36,793 nucleotides of DNA, taken from assembly GCA_964468475.1 (NCBI GenBank), contig CAYXUL010000028.1, positions 1 through 36,793 on the forward strand, written 5' to 3'. Source of the DNA: JBECKX01 sp964468475 (GTDB lineage Bacteria > Zixibacteria > MSB-5A5 > CAIYYT01). The notes under the pieces are model-generated. The model searched no databases. It saw only the letters and a program-made list of their open reading frames with translations, and was not told where the DNA came from. The position numbers were made by a program, and so were the translations under genes. This document shows, in pieces, positions 29,305 to 36,793 of the stretch (within the stretch, counting starts at the first letter, position 1; every line of letters begins with the position of its first letter).

Positions 29305-31901
29305 GCGACTTTACCATCACAGTCAATGACAAGAGCGTTCCGGTCACCAAAGGTCAAACGGTGCTGGAGGCATCCCTGGCGGCGGGTATCGACATACCGG
29401 TGTTCTGCTGGCATCCACAAATGGTGCCGGTGGGTGCCTGTCGGATATGCCTGATTGAAATAGAAAAATTTCCTAAGCTGCAAGTTGCCTGTGCCACGCA
29501 AGCACAGGAGGGGATGGTCGTTCACACCGAATCCCCGAAGGTCGTGAAGGCGCGTCATGGCGTGTTAGAGTTCATCCTGGCGCATCATCCGCTCGATTGC
29601 CCGACCTGTGATAAGGGGGGAGAGTGCGACCTGCAAAATATCACCTTCAAGTATGGCCTTGACTATAGTCGCCTGCAGGAGCCGAAACATCGGTTTATTG
29701 AGGATCCCGATTCCACCTTCGATGATCTCCGCATCGGCCCGGAAGTAATCCGCAATCAGAATCGCTGCATTCACTGCTATCGCTGCACGCGGATCGTTGA
29801 TGAAATTGCGTTCGAAGACGACCTCGGCGCCTATCAGCGCGGTTATCATACCGAAATACTGCCGCCGCCGGGACGTGAGATTCGCAATCTTTACTCCGGT
29901 AACGTGGTGGAATATTGCCCGGTGGGGGCGCTGACCAACACCGACTGGCGCTACAAGGTGCGTGTCTGGCTCACAGAGCAGACGCCCGTGGTTTGTCAGC
30001 ATTGTCCGGACGGTTGCAATATGAAGCTGTGGACATTTCATAATAAGCTGTATCGTGCTACCTCCCGGCCTAACGAGGCAATTGACAAAGGATTTCTGTG
30101 CGACATCGGGCGCTACGGCTATCAGTATATGACCAGCAATGACCGTCTCAAGAAACCGATGATCCGCAAAGAGGGGGAGTTGGTAGAGACGAGCTGGGAT
30201 GAAGCGCTGGAGTTCATCAAGACGCAGACTGATGACCTGAAAAAGAAACTCTCAGGCAGCGGTTTCTTCGGTTTCGTCGGCGCAAGCGCCTACAATGAAG
30301 AGATCTACGCTTTTCAACGTTTCCTGCGCCGGGTGATAGGCACGAACAACATCGATCACCGTTTGCACCGCAAACGCCACCTCGACTACGACAAGGAAAT
30401 CACGGAACACAAACTTGGGCCTGATTTCACGACATTCGCCGAAATCGAAAAGGCTGACACCATCGTCGTGTTCGGCTCCGACCTCCACTCGGAGAATCCA
30501 ATCACTGCGTTGCGGGTGAAACGGGCAATCCGGTACCACGAAGCTAAACTGATCATCATCAATCCGCTGCCAACCCACCTCGCGGTGCGCACTGATGCTA
30601 TCGAGGCGATTCATGAGCGGGGCACGGGTGGCGTGGCGTTGACTGCCATAACTGACGCAGTGCTCAAGAAGATCGAGACTGAGTTGGATGCTCGCAATCT
30701 GAGCGACGACGAAGTGCAGTCTTTCAGAAACGCTAATTCCGCCTTCATCGGCGAGAAAGCGACGAAGCTCACCGGAATCAACCAGTCTACCATTGATTCG
30801 ATTGCGGAAACAATCGCCAGGTCAGAGAATGCGGTGATTATCACCGGTGCTTTCTTCGAGCGCGATCCGTGGCGGGATTCCTTGATGATTGCAGCGACTA
30901 ACCTTCGCCGGACTTTCAAGAACTGCAAACTTGTCAATATGCCTGACGAGAGCAACGCCGTTGGCGCCGACCTTTTGGGCGCGCTTCCAGCTATCCTGCC
31001 GGGCAACTCACCATTCGACCAAAAGAGCAAGTTCGAAGATGTCTGGCACGGTCCCGTCACCGACATGGTGGGGAAGGACACTATCGGTATCCTGGAAGCG
31101 ATCAACGAAGATGAGATAGAGTGCGGCTTTCTGCTGCAGGCTGATCCGGTGCGCAAGTTCCCTGATGGTTCATATGCCCATTCCGTGATGGAAAAGCTCA
31201 AGCTGTTGATTGTCATTGACAGCTTTATGACTGACACCGCGCGTGTTGCCGACGTGATTCTGCCGCTGGCTCCCTTTGCGGAGACGGAGGGTACCCGCAC
31301 CAACTGGGAGGGACGCCTGCAATACTCGGCACGGGCACTCAAACCCCTGGCTGACTCGAAGCCTGCATGTGAGATCATTGAACTGCTGGCTGATCGACTT
31401 GGGACCGCGTTTCAGCAAGAGAATCCGCTCGAAGTATTTCAGGAGATGAAGAAATTCCTCCCGGGCGAATTCCCTGACAGCTTCGAGGGAATTCCGCAGG
31501 AGGGAGTGCTGCTTCGCAGCAAATCACAGCTTCCATCCGCAGGACTTCTGCCGTTTGTTTTCAATCCGGTTGCAGAGGATGAAGAATATCGTTTCCATCT
31601 GGTGACAGTGAATGCTGACCATCATCGTGGCACCTTAACCGAAAGGGCAGATTCACTGATGAATTTCTGCAACGAGTCATATATCGGTATGAATGTGCAG
31701 GACGCGGACAAGCTCAAATTGTCGGACGGTGATCTGGTCAAAGTTGAGTCGAAGCAGGGCAAGGTAGTCGGTAAGACCAAGAGAATCGATGGGCTGCAGC
31801 CGGGTCGGATCGTGATTTCCGATAACTTCTCGGAACTGCAGGCAAATCTGCTGATGGGACGCAAAGAACGTTATGATCGAGTCAAGTTGAGCAAGATGTG
31901 A
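29301..31901 (+). CDS. nuoG: NADH-quinone oxidoreductase subunit G
   Basis: 866 residues. N-terminal [2Fe-2S] ligands are Cys36, Cys47, Cys50 and Cys64; the N5 region is HHPLDCPTCDKGGECD (Cys100, Cys103, Cys109 with a histidine ligand); N4 ligands are Cys156, Cys159, Cys162 and Cys206. A further CX2CX3CX27C set (Cys232, 235, 239, 267) fits the optional N7 cluster found in some bacteria. The rest is a molybdopterin-oxidoreductase-like domain without an evident metal role. It wires electrons from NuoF to NuoI. The start overlaps the nuoF stop (ATGA). Confidence 0.96.
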   Translation: MSDFTITVNDKSVPVTKGQTVLEASLAAGIDIPVFCWHPQMVPVGACRICLIEIEKFPKLQVACATQAQEGMVVHTESPKVVKARHGVLEFILAHHPLDCPTCDKGGECDLQNITFKYGLDYSRLQEPKHRFIEDPDSTFDDLRIGPEVIRNQNRCIHCYRCTRIVDEIAFEDDLGAYQRGYHTEILPPPGREIRNLYSGNVVEYCPVGALTNTDWRYKVRVWLTEQTPVVCQHCPDGCNMKLWTFHNKLYRATSRPNEAIDKGFLCDIGRYGYQYMTSNDRLKKPMIRKEGELVETSWDEALEFIKTQTDDLKKKLSGSGFFGFVGASAYNEEIYAFQRFLRRVIGTNNIDHRLHRKRHLDYDKEITEHKLGPDFTTFAEIEKADTIVVFGSDLHSENPITALRVKRAIRYHEAKLIIINPLPTHLAVRTDAIEAIHERGTGGVALTAITDAVLKKIETELDARNLSDDEVQSFRNANSAFIGEKATKLTGINQSTIDSIAETIARSENAVIITGAFFERDPWRDSLMIAATNLRRTFKNCKLVNMPDESNAVGADLLGALPAILPGNSPFDQKSKFEDVWHGPVTDMVGKDTIGILEAINEDEIECGFLLQADPVRKFPDGSYAHSVMEKLKLLIVIDSFMTDTARVADVILPLAPFAETEGTRTNWEGRLQYSARALKPLADSKPACEIIELLADRLGTAFQQENPLEVFQEMKKFLPGEFPDSFEGIPQEGVLLRSKSQLPSAGLLPFVFNPVAEDEEYRFHLVTVNADHHRGTLTERADSLMNFCNESYIGMNVQDADKLKLSDGDLVKVESKQGKVVGKTKRIDGLQPGRIVISDNFSELQANLLMGRKERYDRVKLSKM

Positions 31902-31924
31902 GGCAGGAGTGAAACTGAGCTAAC

Positions 31925-32908
31925 ATGCTGCAATTCGCCGTCATATCCGCCATCAAGAGCCTGGTAGTACTAACGGTGCTGCTACTTGCTTGCGCCTGGA
32001 TGACTTATCTGGAGCGTCGTTTCGTTGCGGCGATGCAGTCACGCATCGGGCCAAACACAGCTGGCTGGCGAGGCCTGCTGACGCCGATCGCTGATATGAT
32101 CAAGCTGCTATTCAAAGAAGATGTCATGCCGACAGCCGCGCATCGCACTCTTTATATATTAGCCCCGTTGCTTGCCTTTATTCCGGCGATGCTGCCGATT
32201 TCGGTAATTCCCTTCGGCAGGTCGATTACTCTGTTTGGACAGAAGATAGATTTGGTAATATCGAATTTCAATCTCGGAATACTTTTCATCCTCGGTATCA
32301 CTTCGCTCGGCATTTACGGAATTATCATGGCAGGGTGGTCCTCCAACAGCAAATTCTCGATGCTGGGAGGCTTGCGGTCATCAGCGCAAATGATCTCATA
32401 TGAGATAGCGCTGGGAATGTCATTCATCGGCGTCATCATGATCGCGGGGACCTTGAATCTGGTGGACATCGTTAATCAGCAGTCTTCGATCCTGCACTGG
32501 TACTTTTTCCGGCAGCCGGTGGCGTTTTTGATCTTCATCGTGGCGGCATTTGCTGAGACCAACCGCGCTCCCTTTGATTTGCCGGAAGCCGAATCGGAAT
32601 TGGTCGCAGGCTACCATACAGAATACTCGGCAATGCGCTTCGGGCTGTTTTTCGTGGGTGAATACGCGGCGATGATCACGGTCGCCTCAGTCGCAACTAC
32701 GGTCTACTTCGGCGGCTGGAACGGGCCGCTGCTGCCGCCGATTCTGTGGTTTATCATCAAGACCTTCATCTTCTTGTTCATTTATATCTGGGCGCGTGCC
32801 AGCCTGCCGCGCTTCCGCTATGATCAACTGATGAAATTCGGATGGTACGTTCTTTTGCCGTTGGCGCTTGCCAACATTTTGATCACGGCCTTAATTGTCA
32901 CGCTTTAG
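31925..32908 (+). CDS. nuoH: NADH-quinone oxidoreductase subunit H
   Basis: 327 residues with about eight membrane segments. Hallmarks are ERRFVAAMQSRIGPN in the first loop, GWSSNSKFSMLGGLRSSAQM with following SYE, and the acidic loop ETNRAPFDLPEAESELVAGY, which form the quinone entry channel. Twenty-three bases after nuoG; the upstream region has GGCAGG but spacing is long. GGAGG before the next gene overlaps this stop. Confidence 0.96.
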   Translation: MLQFAVISAIKSLVVLTVLLLACAWMTYLERRFVAAMQSRIGPNTAGWRGLLTPIADMIKLLFKEDVMPTAAHRTLYILAPLLAFIPAMLPISVIPFGRSITLFGQKIDLVISNFNLGILFILGITSLGIYGIIMAGWSSNSKFSMLGGLRSSAQMISYEIALGMSFIGVIMIAGTLNLVDIVNQQSSILHWYFFRQPVAFLIFIVAAFAETNRAPFDLPEAESELVAGYHTEYSAMRFGLFFVGEYAAMITVASVATTVYFGGWNGPLLPPILWFIIKTFIFLFIYIWARASLPRFRYDQLMKFGWYVLLPLALANILITALIVTL

Positions 32909-32917
32909 GAGGTAAAC

Positions 32918-33463
32918 TTGTTCAGAGCGCTCTACGAGGTTTTCATCGCCATCCCCATAGGCATGTGGACTGTCCTTAAGCAGATGTTTCGCAAGCCGGT
33001 CACGATCAATTACCCTTTCGAGAAACCTCCGATGATGCCGCGCTATCGCGGGCTTCATTTTCTCGAACGCTATGATGAGGATGGCAGTGAGCGCTGTGTG
33101 TGTTGTGGATTGTGTGCTGCTGCCTGTCCGGCGGATGCCATCTACATGGAGCCGGCGGAAACCGAGCACGGGGAGCGCTATTCCAAAATCTATGAGATAA
33201 ATGAGTTACGCTGCATCTTTTGCGGTTTCTGTGAGGAAGCCTGCCCTGAGGAAGCAATCTTTCTCGGCAAGGAGTACGAGTTCTCCGCGGATCATCGCGA
33301 CAAGTTCATATATACGAAGGAAGATATGCTGGTCAAATGGCCGCGTGAGAAACCGTCACCGGTCAAGTTCCTGCGCCCGAAGCGTCGTGTCGGCTGGCAG
33401 GAGAAACAGCACGCCGGCACCGACGAAGAGATCGCCGAGCGGGCCAAGACCTACAAAAGCTGA
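32918..33463 (+). CDS. nuoI: NADH-quinone oxidoreductase subunit I
   Basis: 181 residues from TTG 32918, fixed by TAGGAGG ending five bases before it; a later ATG would lose the conserved amphipathic N-terminus. Two [4Fe-4S] motifs are present: C60-x2-C-x2-C-x3-C70-P (CVCCGLCAAACP) and C99-x2-C-x2-C-x3-C109-P (CIFCGFCEEACP), giving clusters N6a and N6b. It links NuoG to NuoB. The Arg/Lys/Glu-rich tail (about 140-181) is longer than minimal forms. Confidence 0.96.
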   Translation: MFRALYEVFIAIPIGMWTVLKQMFRKPVTINYPFEKPPMMPRYRGLHFLERYDEDGSERCVCCGLCAAACPADAIYMEPAETEHGERYSKIYEINELRCIFCGFCEEACPEEAIFLGKEYEFSADHRDKFIYTKEDMLVKWPREKPSPVKFLRPKRRVGWQEKQHAGTDEEIAERAKTYKS

Positions 33464-33553
33464 CCATGAGGGTTGGGCACGGGAGTGAGGCAGGAGCAAA
33501 ATGAATCTGGCAGACAGAATTAGCGAAGCAGGAATCAGGTAAGACAGGAACAC
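33464..33553. other. Spacer between nuoI and nuoJ with a 13-codon frame
   Basis: The 90-bp spacer is much longer than others in the operon. ATG 33501 to TAA 33542 encodes 13 residues and is preceded by GGCAGGAG, 12 bp before nuoJ. It may be a translational leader or chance. Confidence 0.2.
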
Positions 33554-34054
33554 ATGGACACATTTGTTTTCTTTGCTGCAGCAGCCATAGCGATTTCGGC
33601 GTCGATCCTGGTCATCACGCAGCGTAATCCGATTTCCTCGGTGATGTATCTGGTGACCTCCTTTGTCGCACAGGTGATCCTCTTCATCAAGCTCAGCGCT
33701 GCTTTTCTGGCGATGCTGCAGATCATCGTCTACGCCGGGGCGATTATGGTGTTGTTCCTCTTCGTGATCATGCTCCTTAATCTCCGGCGTGAGGAGTACG
33801 GCAAAGATATCAAGATGCGCTATAAACCGATTGCAGTGGCCTTTGCGATTGTCCTGCTGCTGGAGGTGGTTGTCATTGTGAACGGTTCTGAACTTGCGCA
33901 CAGAGCACAGGCCTCGCTGCCGGCTGACTTTGGTTCGGTGAAGGCCGTGGGCGTGGAACTATTCACTCACTACCTCTATCCCTTTGAATTGACGTCGGTG
34001 CTCCTGATCGTCGCAGTGTTGGGCGCGGTAGTGATGGCAAAACGGAGTCTGTGA
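33554..34054 (+). CDS. nuoJ: NADH-quinone oxidoreductase subunit J
   Basis: 166 residues with five hydrophobic segments. The third, LAMLQIIVYAGAIMVLFLFVIM, is the family hallmark and contains the pi-bulge region near the proton path. AGGAAC precedes the ATG at 33554. Followed by nuoK after 7 bp. Confidence 0.95.
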   Translation: MDTFVFFAAAAIAISASILVITQRNPISSVMYLVTSFVAQVILFIKLSAAFLAMLQIIVYAGAIMVLFLFVIMLLNLRREEYGKDIKMRYKPIAVAFAIVLLLEVVVIVNGSELAHRAQASLPADFGSVKAVGVELFTHYLYPFELTSVLLIVAVLGAVVMAKRSL

Positions 34055-34061
34055 GGAAAGT

Positions 34062-34370
34062 ATGGTACCGATAGAGTGGTATCTTATAGTCGCGGGGACG
34101 ATTTTCACGATCGGCATGATCGGCGTTATCATCGCGCGCAACGTAATGATAATCTTCATGTCGGTGGAGCTGATGCTCAACGCCGCAAACCTGGCAATTG
34201 TTGCGTTTTCGCGTGAGCTGGCAGTGATGGGTGGGCAGATTATGGTGTTCGTGGTGATGACAGTCGCCGCCGCTGAGGCCGCCGTGGGGCTGGCAATAAT
34301 CCTGGCGCTGTTTCGCGTTCGCGATACGGACTCGGCCAACATTGATCATGTCAATTTGCTGAAGTGGTAG
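34062..34370 (+). CDS. nuoK: NADH-quinone oxidoreductase subunit K
   Basis: 102 residues, three membrane segments, typical length. Conserved acidic residues in helices two and three are present: SVELMLNAANL and VAAAEAAVGLAI, which are part of the E-channel for proton transfer. Thirteen bases before nuoL. Confidence 0.96.
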   Translation: MVPIEWYLIVAGTIFTIGMIGVIIARNVMIIFMSVELMLNAANLAIVAFSRELAVMGGQIMVFVVMTVAAAEAAVGLAIILALFRVRDTDSANIDHVNLLKW

Positions 34371-34383
34371 GGTAATCGACTAG

Positions 34384-36312
34384 ATGAAATTGATAGCACT
34401 CATACCGCTATTGCCGCTGTTAGGCTCGCTGATCAACGGTACGGTAGGAATGCGACTGAAACGCAACGTCGTCAGTACGATTGCCTGTGGATCGGTGGCA
34501 CTGTCGCTGCTGCTTTCAATCTATGCCGTGATCCAGCTGCTGGGATTGCCGGAAGCGTCCCGAGTCTACGAAGTCTCGCTCTTTAGCTGGATCCCGGTCG
34601 GCAAGTTTTCTGTCGACGTCGGATTCCTGCTTGATCCGCTTACATCAGTGATGATTCTGGTGGTGACCGGCGTTGGCTTCCTGATCCACATCTATTCGAT
34701 TGGCTATATGAGCCACGATGAAGGCTTCTCACGCTATTTCACTTACCTGAATCTCTTTGCCGGATCGATGCTGATCCTGGTGACGGCCAATAATTTCCTG
34801 CTGATGTATGTCGGTTGGGAGGGCGTGGGACTCTGCTCATACCTGCTCATCGGCTTTTGGCACGAACGTATATCGGCCACCAACGCGGGCAAGAAAGCCT
34901 TTATAGTTAACCGAATAGGTGATTTCGGTTTTTCGCTCGGAATCATGCTGATTTTCTGGCATCTGGGAACGGTCAATTTCCTCGAAGTCTCACGTCTGGC
35001 TCCGGCCCTGTTCGTGTATGGTGGTGGAGTGGTTACTGCGGCGACGCTGCTGCTGTTTCTCGGAGCGACCGGCAAGTCCGCACAGGTTCCGCTTTATGTG
35101 TGGTTACCCGATGCCATGGAAGGTCCGACTCCGGTGTCGGCACTGATTCATGCCGCCACGATGGTCACAGCCGGCGTCTACATGGTGTCGCGCACCAACG
35201 TGCTCTATATGATGGCGCCGACATCGCTGTTAGTGGTAGCACTGATTGGTGTTATCACTGCCATATTCGCAGCTACGATAGGATTATTCCAAAATGACAT
35301 CAAGCGCGTCCTGGCGTATTCGACCGTCAGCCAGCTGGGTTATATGTTCCTGGCGTGCGGAGTTGCGGCTTTTGGCGCGGGAATTTTCCATTTGATGACG
35401 CACGCATTCTTTAAGGGACTTCTCTTCCTCGGCGCCGGATCGGTGATTCATGCGATGCATGACGAACAGGACATGCGCAAGATGGGTGGGCTTAAAGACA
35501 AATTACCTACAACCTTCTGGACAATGATGGCCGCCACTCTGGCCATCTCCGGTATTCCGCCGCTGGCCGGATTCGTATCAAAGGACGATATCCTCTGGAA
35601 CTCGTTCGCCTCGCCCGTGGGCAGCACCATCTTCTGGGTGGTGGGAGTGATCACGGCCGGATTGACTTCGTTCTATATGTTCCGCCTGATGTTTATGACC
35701 TTCTACGGCAATCCGCGCTACGACCAGGAAACCGCACAGAAAATACATGAGTCACCCAGGGTGATGACAATTCCGCTGGTGATATTGGGCATTCTCTCCA
35801 TCGTCGGCGGTTTCATCGGCTGGCCGGAGACTCTCGGTGGGGGAGCGTGGTTTGAACATTTTCTACACCCGGTATTTGAACATGGCATTGAAGTCGCTCG
35901 CTTCGGAGCGGCCCAGCATTATTCGCACACGGTCGAGTATGTCTTGATGCTCGCCAGCATCGCGGTCGTCGTCTTACTGCTCCTGACCGCGCGACGCTAT
36001 TATTTGAACCGCGATGACACCTTTGCCATGGAACAGAAACTTGGCGGCTTCCATACACTGCTCTACCACAAGTATTGGGTGGACGAATTCTACGACAAAG
36101 CTATCGTGCAGCCGCTGATAAGTTTTTCGATGTTCCTGTGGCAGATTTTTGACGTCAGGATCATCGATGGTATCGTCAATGGGATTGCGACGATCGTCGG
36201 GGCTTTCTCTTCGGTAATCCGCCGGGCGCAGAGCGGCATAATTCGCAATTACGCATTCATATTCCTGATCGGCGCGGTGTTTGTGATCGGGTTTCTGCTT
36301 TTGAACAGGTAA
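34384..36312 (+). CDS. nuoL: NADH-quinone oxidoreductase subunit L
   Basis: 642 residues, an antiporter-like subunit with about 16 membrane segments. Hallmarks include MYVGWEGVGLCSYLLIGFW with the conserved glutamate, GATGKSAQVPLYVWLPDAME, LIHAATMVTAGVYM, and the FQNDIKRVLAYSTVSQLGYM segment with the channel lysine. The C-terminal lateral helix and its anchor (about 575-642) are present. It pumps protons at the far end of the membrane arm. Confidence 0.97.
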   Translation: MKLIALIPLLPLLGSLINGTVGMRLKRNVVSTIACGSVALSLLLSIYAVIQLLGLPEASRVYEVSLFSWIPVGKFSVDVGFLLDPLTSVMILVVTGVGFLIHIYSIGYMSHDEGFSRYFTYLNLFAGSMLILVTANNFLLMYVGWEGVGLCSYLLIGFWHERISATNAGKKAFIVNRIGDFGFSLGIMLIFWHLGTVNFLEVSRLAPALFVYGGGVVTAATLLLFLGATGKSAQVPLYVWLPDAMEGPTPVSALIHAATMVTAGVYMVSRTNVLYMMAPTSLLVVALIGVITAIFAATIGLFQNDIKRVLAYSTVSQLGYMFLACGVAAFGAGIFHLMTHAFFKGLLFLGAGSVIHAMHDEQDMRKMGGLKDKLPTTFWTMMAATLAISGIPPLAGFVSKDDILWNSFASPVGSTIFWVVGVITAGLTSFYMFRLMFMTFYGNPRYDQETAQKIHESPRVMTIPLVILGILSIVGGFIGWPETLGGGAWFEHFLHPVFEHGIEVARFGAAQHYSHTVEYVLMLASIAVVVLLLLTARRYYLNRDDTFAMEQKLGGFHTLLYHKYWVDEFYDKAIVQPLISFSMFLWQIFDVRIIDGIVNGIATIVGAFSSVIRRAQSGIIRNYAFIFLIGAVFVIGFLLLNR

Positions 36313-36327
36313 ATGAAAACGAGATAA

Positions 36328-36793
36328 ATGGACAGTGCAATTCTAACCATAGTGACTTTCCTGCCAACGTTGGGCGCCTTTGTCCTCTTGGCAATTCCGA
36401 GCGCAAAGAAGCAAGTCATCAAAATGACCGCGCTGACTACTGCTGTAGTCACATTCCTTGCTTCGCTCTATCTCTGGCTCAATTTCACGTCAGGCACGGC
36501 CAACATGCAATTCGAGCTGAAGCAACCGTGGATCAACGCGCTTGGTATCAGCTACCATGTCGGTATTGACGGCATCAGCTTGTTGCTGATTCTGCTCACA
36601 ACGTTGCTGACAGCGATCGCTATCTTGAGTGCCTGGAACGCGGTCGAGGACCGGCTGCGGGGCTTCATGGTCTCGATCCTGATCCTGGAGACTGGAATGC
36701 TTGGGGTTTTCGTGGCGATGGATCTCTTCCTGTTCTACATCTTCTGGGAAGTGATGCTGGTGCCGATGTATTTCCTGATCGGCATCTGGGGCG
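36328..36793 (+). CDS. nuoM: NADH-quinone oxidoreductase subunit M (3' end cut by window)
   Basis: ATG 36328 opens a frame of 155 codons that runs off the window. It begins DSAILTIVTFLPTLGAFVLL and includes YHVGIDGISLLLILLTTLLT and DLFLFYIFWEVMLVPMYFLI; the glutamate in FWEVML is the conserved channel residue. Antiporter-like proton pump subunit; nuoN would be expected next. Confidence 0.95.
   Translation, partial: MDSAILTIVTFLPTLGAFVLLAIPSAKKQVIKMTALTTAVVTFLASLYLWLNFTSGTANMQFELKQPWINALGISYHVGIDGISLLLILLTTLLTAIAILSAWNAVEDRLRGFMVSILILETGMLGVFVAMDLFLFYIFWEVMLVPMYFLIGIWG

Noticed and set aside
33501..33542. 13-codon frame between nuoI and nuoJ as a real peptide gene
   Set aside because: Too short to judge; a good ribosome-binding site is the only support. 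Listed only as a spacer note.
1..36793. CRISPR arrays, prophage, insertion sequences, defence islands
   Set aside because: No repeat-spacer pattern, transposase, integrase or nuclease-type gene was seen; apart from the small palindromic element the window is core metabolism and envelope genes.

Overview
The window looks like a scaffold from an uncultured, Gram-negative, respiring bacterium. Lipoprotein signals, TolQ/TolR/TonB-type proteins, a Tat-type Rieske protein and a 14-subunit-type complex I point to a diderm envelope with a quinone-based respiratory chain. Three runs of exactly 100 N show it is an assembly with placeholder gaps. The mix of a cohesin-like lipoprotein, a nine-haem cytochrome bc operon, a PPi-type phosphofructokinase and a split methylmalonyl-CoA mutase would fit an FCB-group candidate phylum (for example Zixibacteria-like), but that is inference and no marker gene here proves it.

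Layout. 1-3191: membrane protein quality-control genes on the minus strand (htpX, cut by the window edge, and lemA), a zinc-ribbon protein, and a divergent lipoprotein that runs into a gap. 3509-8413: a five-gene plus-strand operon encoding an ExbB/TolQ-like channel, an ExbD/TolR-like protein, a TonB/TolA-like protein with an unusual cysteine-containing C-terminus, and two secreted proteins I cannot name; it ends in a strong terminator at 8451-8486. This is the best candidate for an undescribed system. 8721-11878: a quinol-oxidising cytochrome bc module: a 49-residue membrane ORF, Rieske protein, fused cytochrome b and a membrane-anchored nine-haem cytochrome c. 12087-15361: PPi-type phosphofructokinase, a YiiX-like lipoprotein, tRNA-Leu(UAA) and a cohesin-like lipoprotein. 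15510-20534: flavodiiron protein, an SPFH/zinc-ribbon pair, ferritin and a DUF3592-like membrane protein.

20676-24742 is a propionyl-CoA/methylmalonyl-CoA block: biotin carboxylase, biotin carrier, methylmalonyl-CoA mutase catalytic subunit and methylmalonyl-CoA epimerase. The epimerase appears to start at CTG. The carboxyltransferase and the B12-binding mutase subunit are not in the window. 24962-36793 is a nuo operon in canonical order from nuoA to a truncated nuoM, preceded by a promoter with a 7-bp-arm dyad over its -35 box.

Together: complex I feeds electrons from NADH to quinone, the bc/multihaem module takes them out of quinol, the resulting ion gradient can power the ExbB/ExbD/TonB-like machine, and the flavodiiron protein and ferritin suggest management of O2, NO and iron in a low-oxygen lifestyle.
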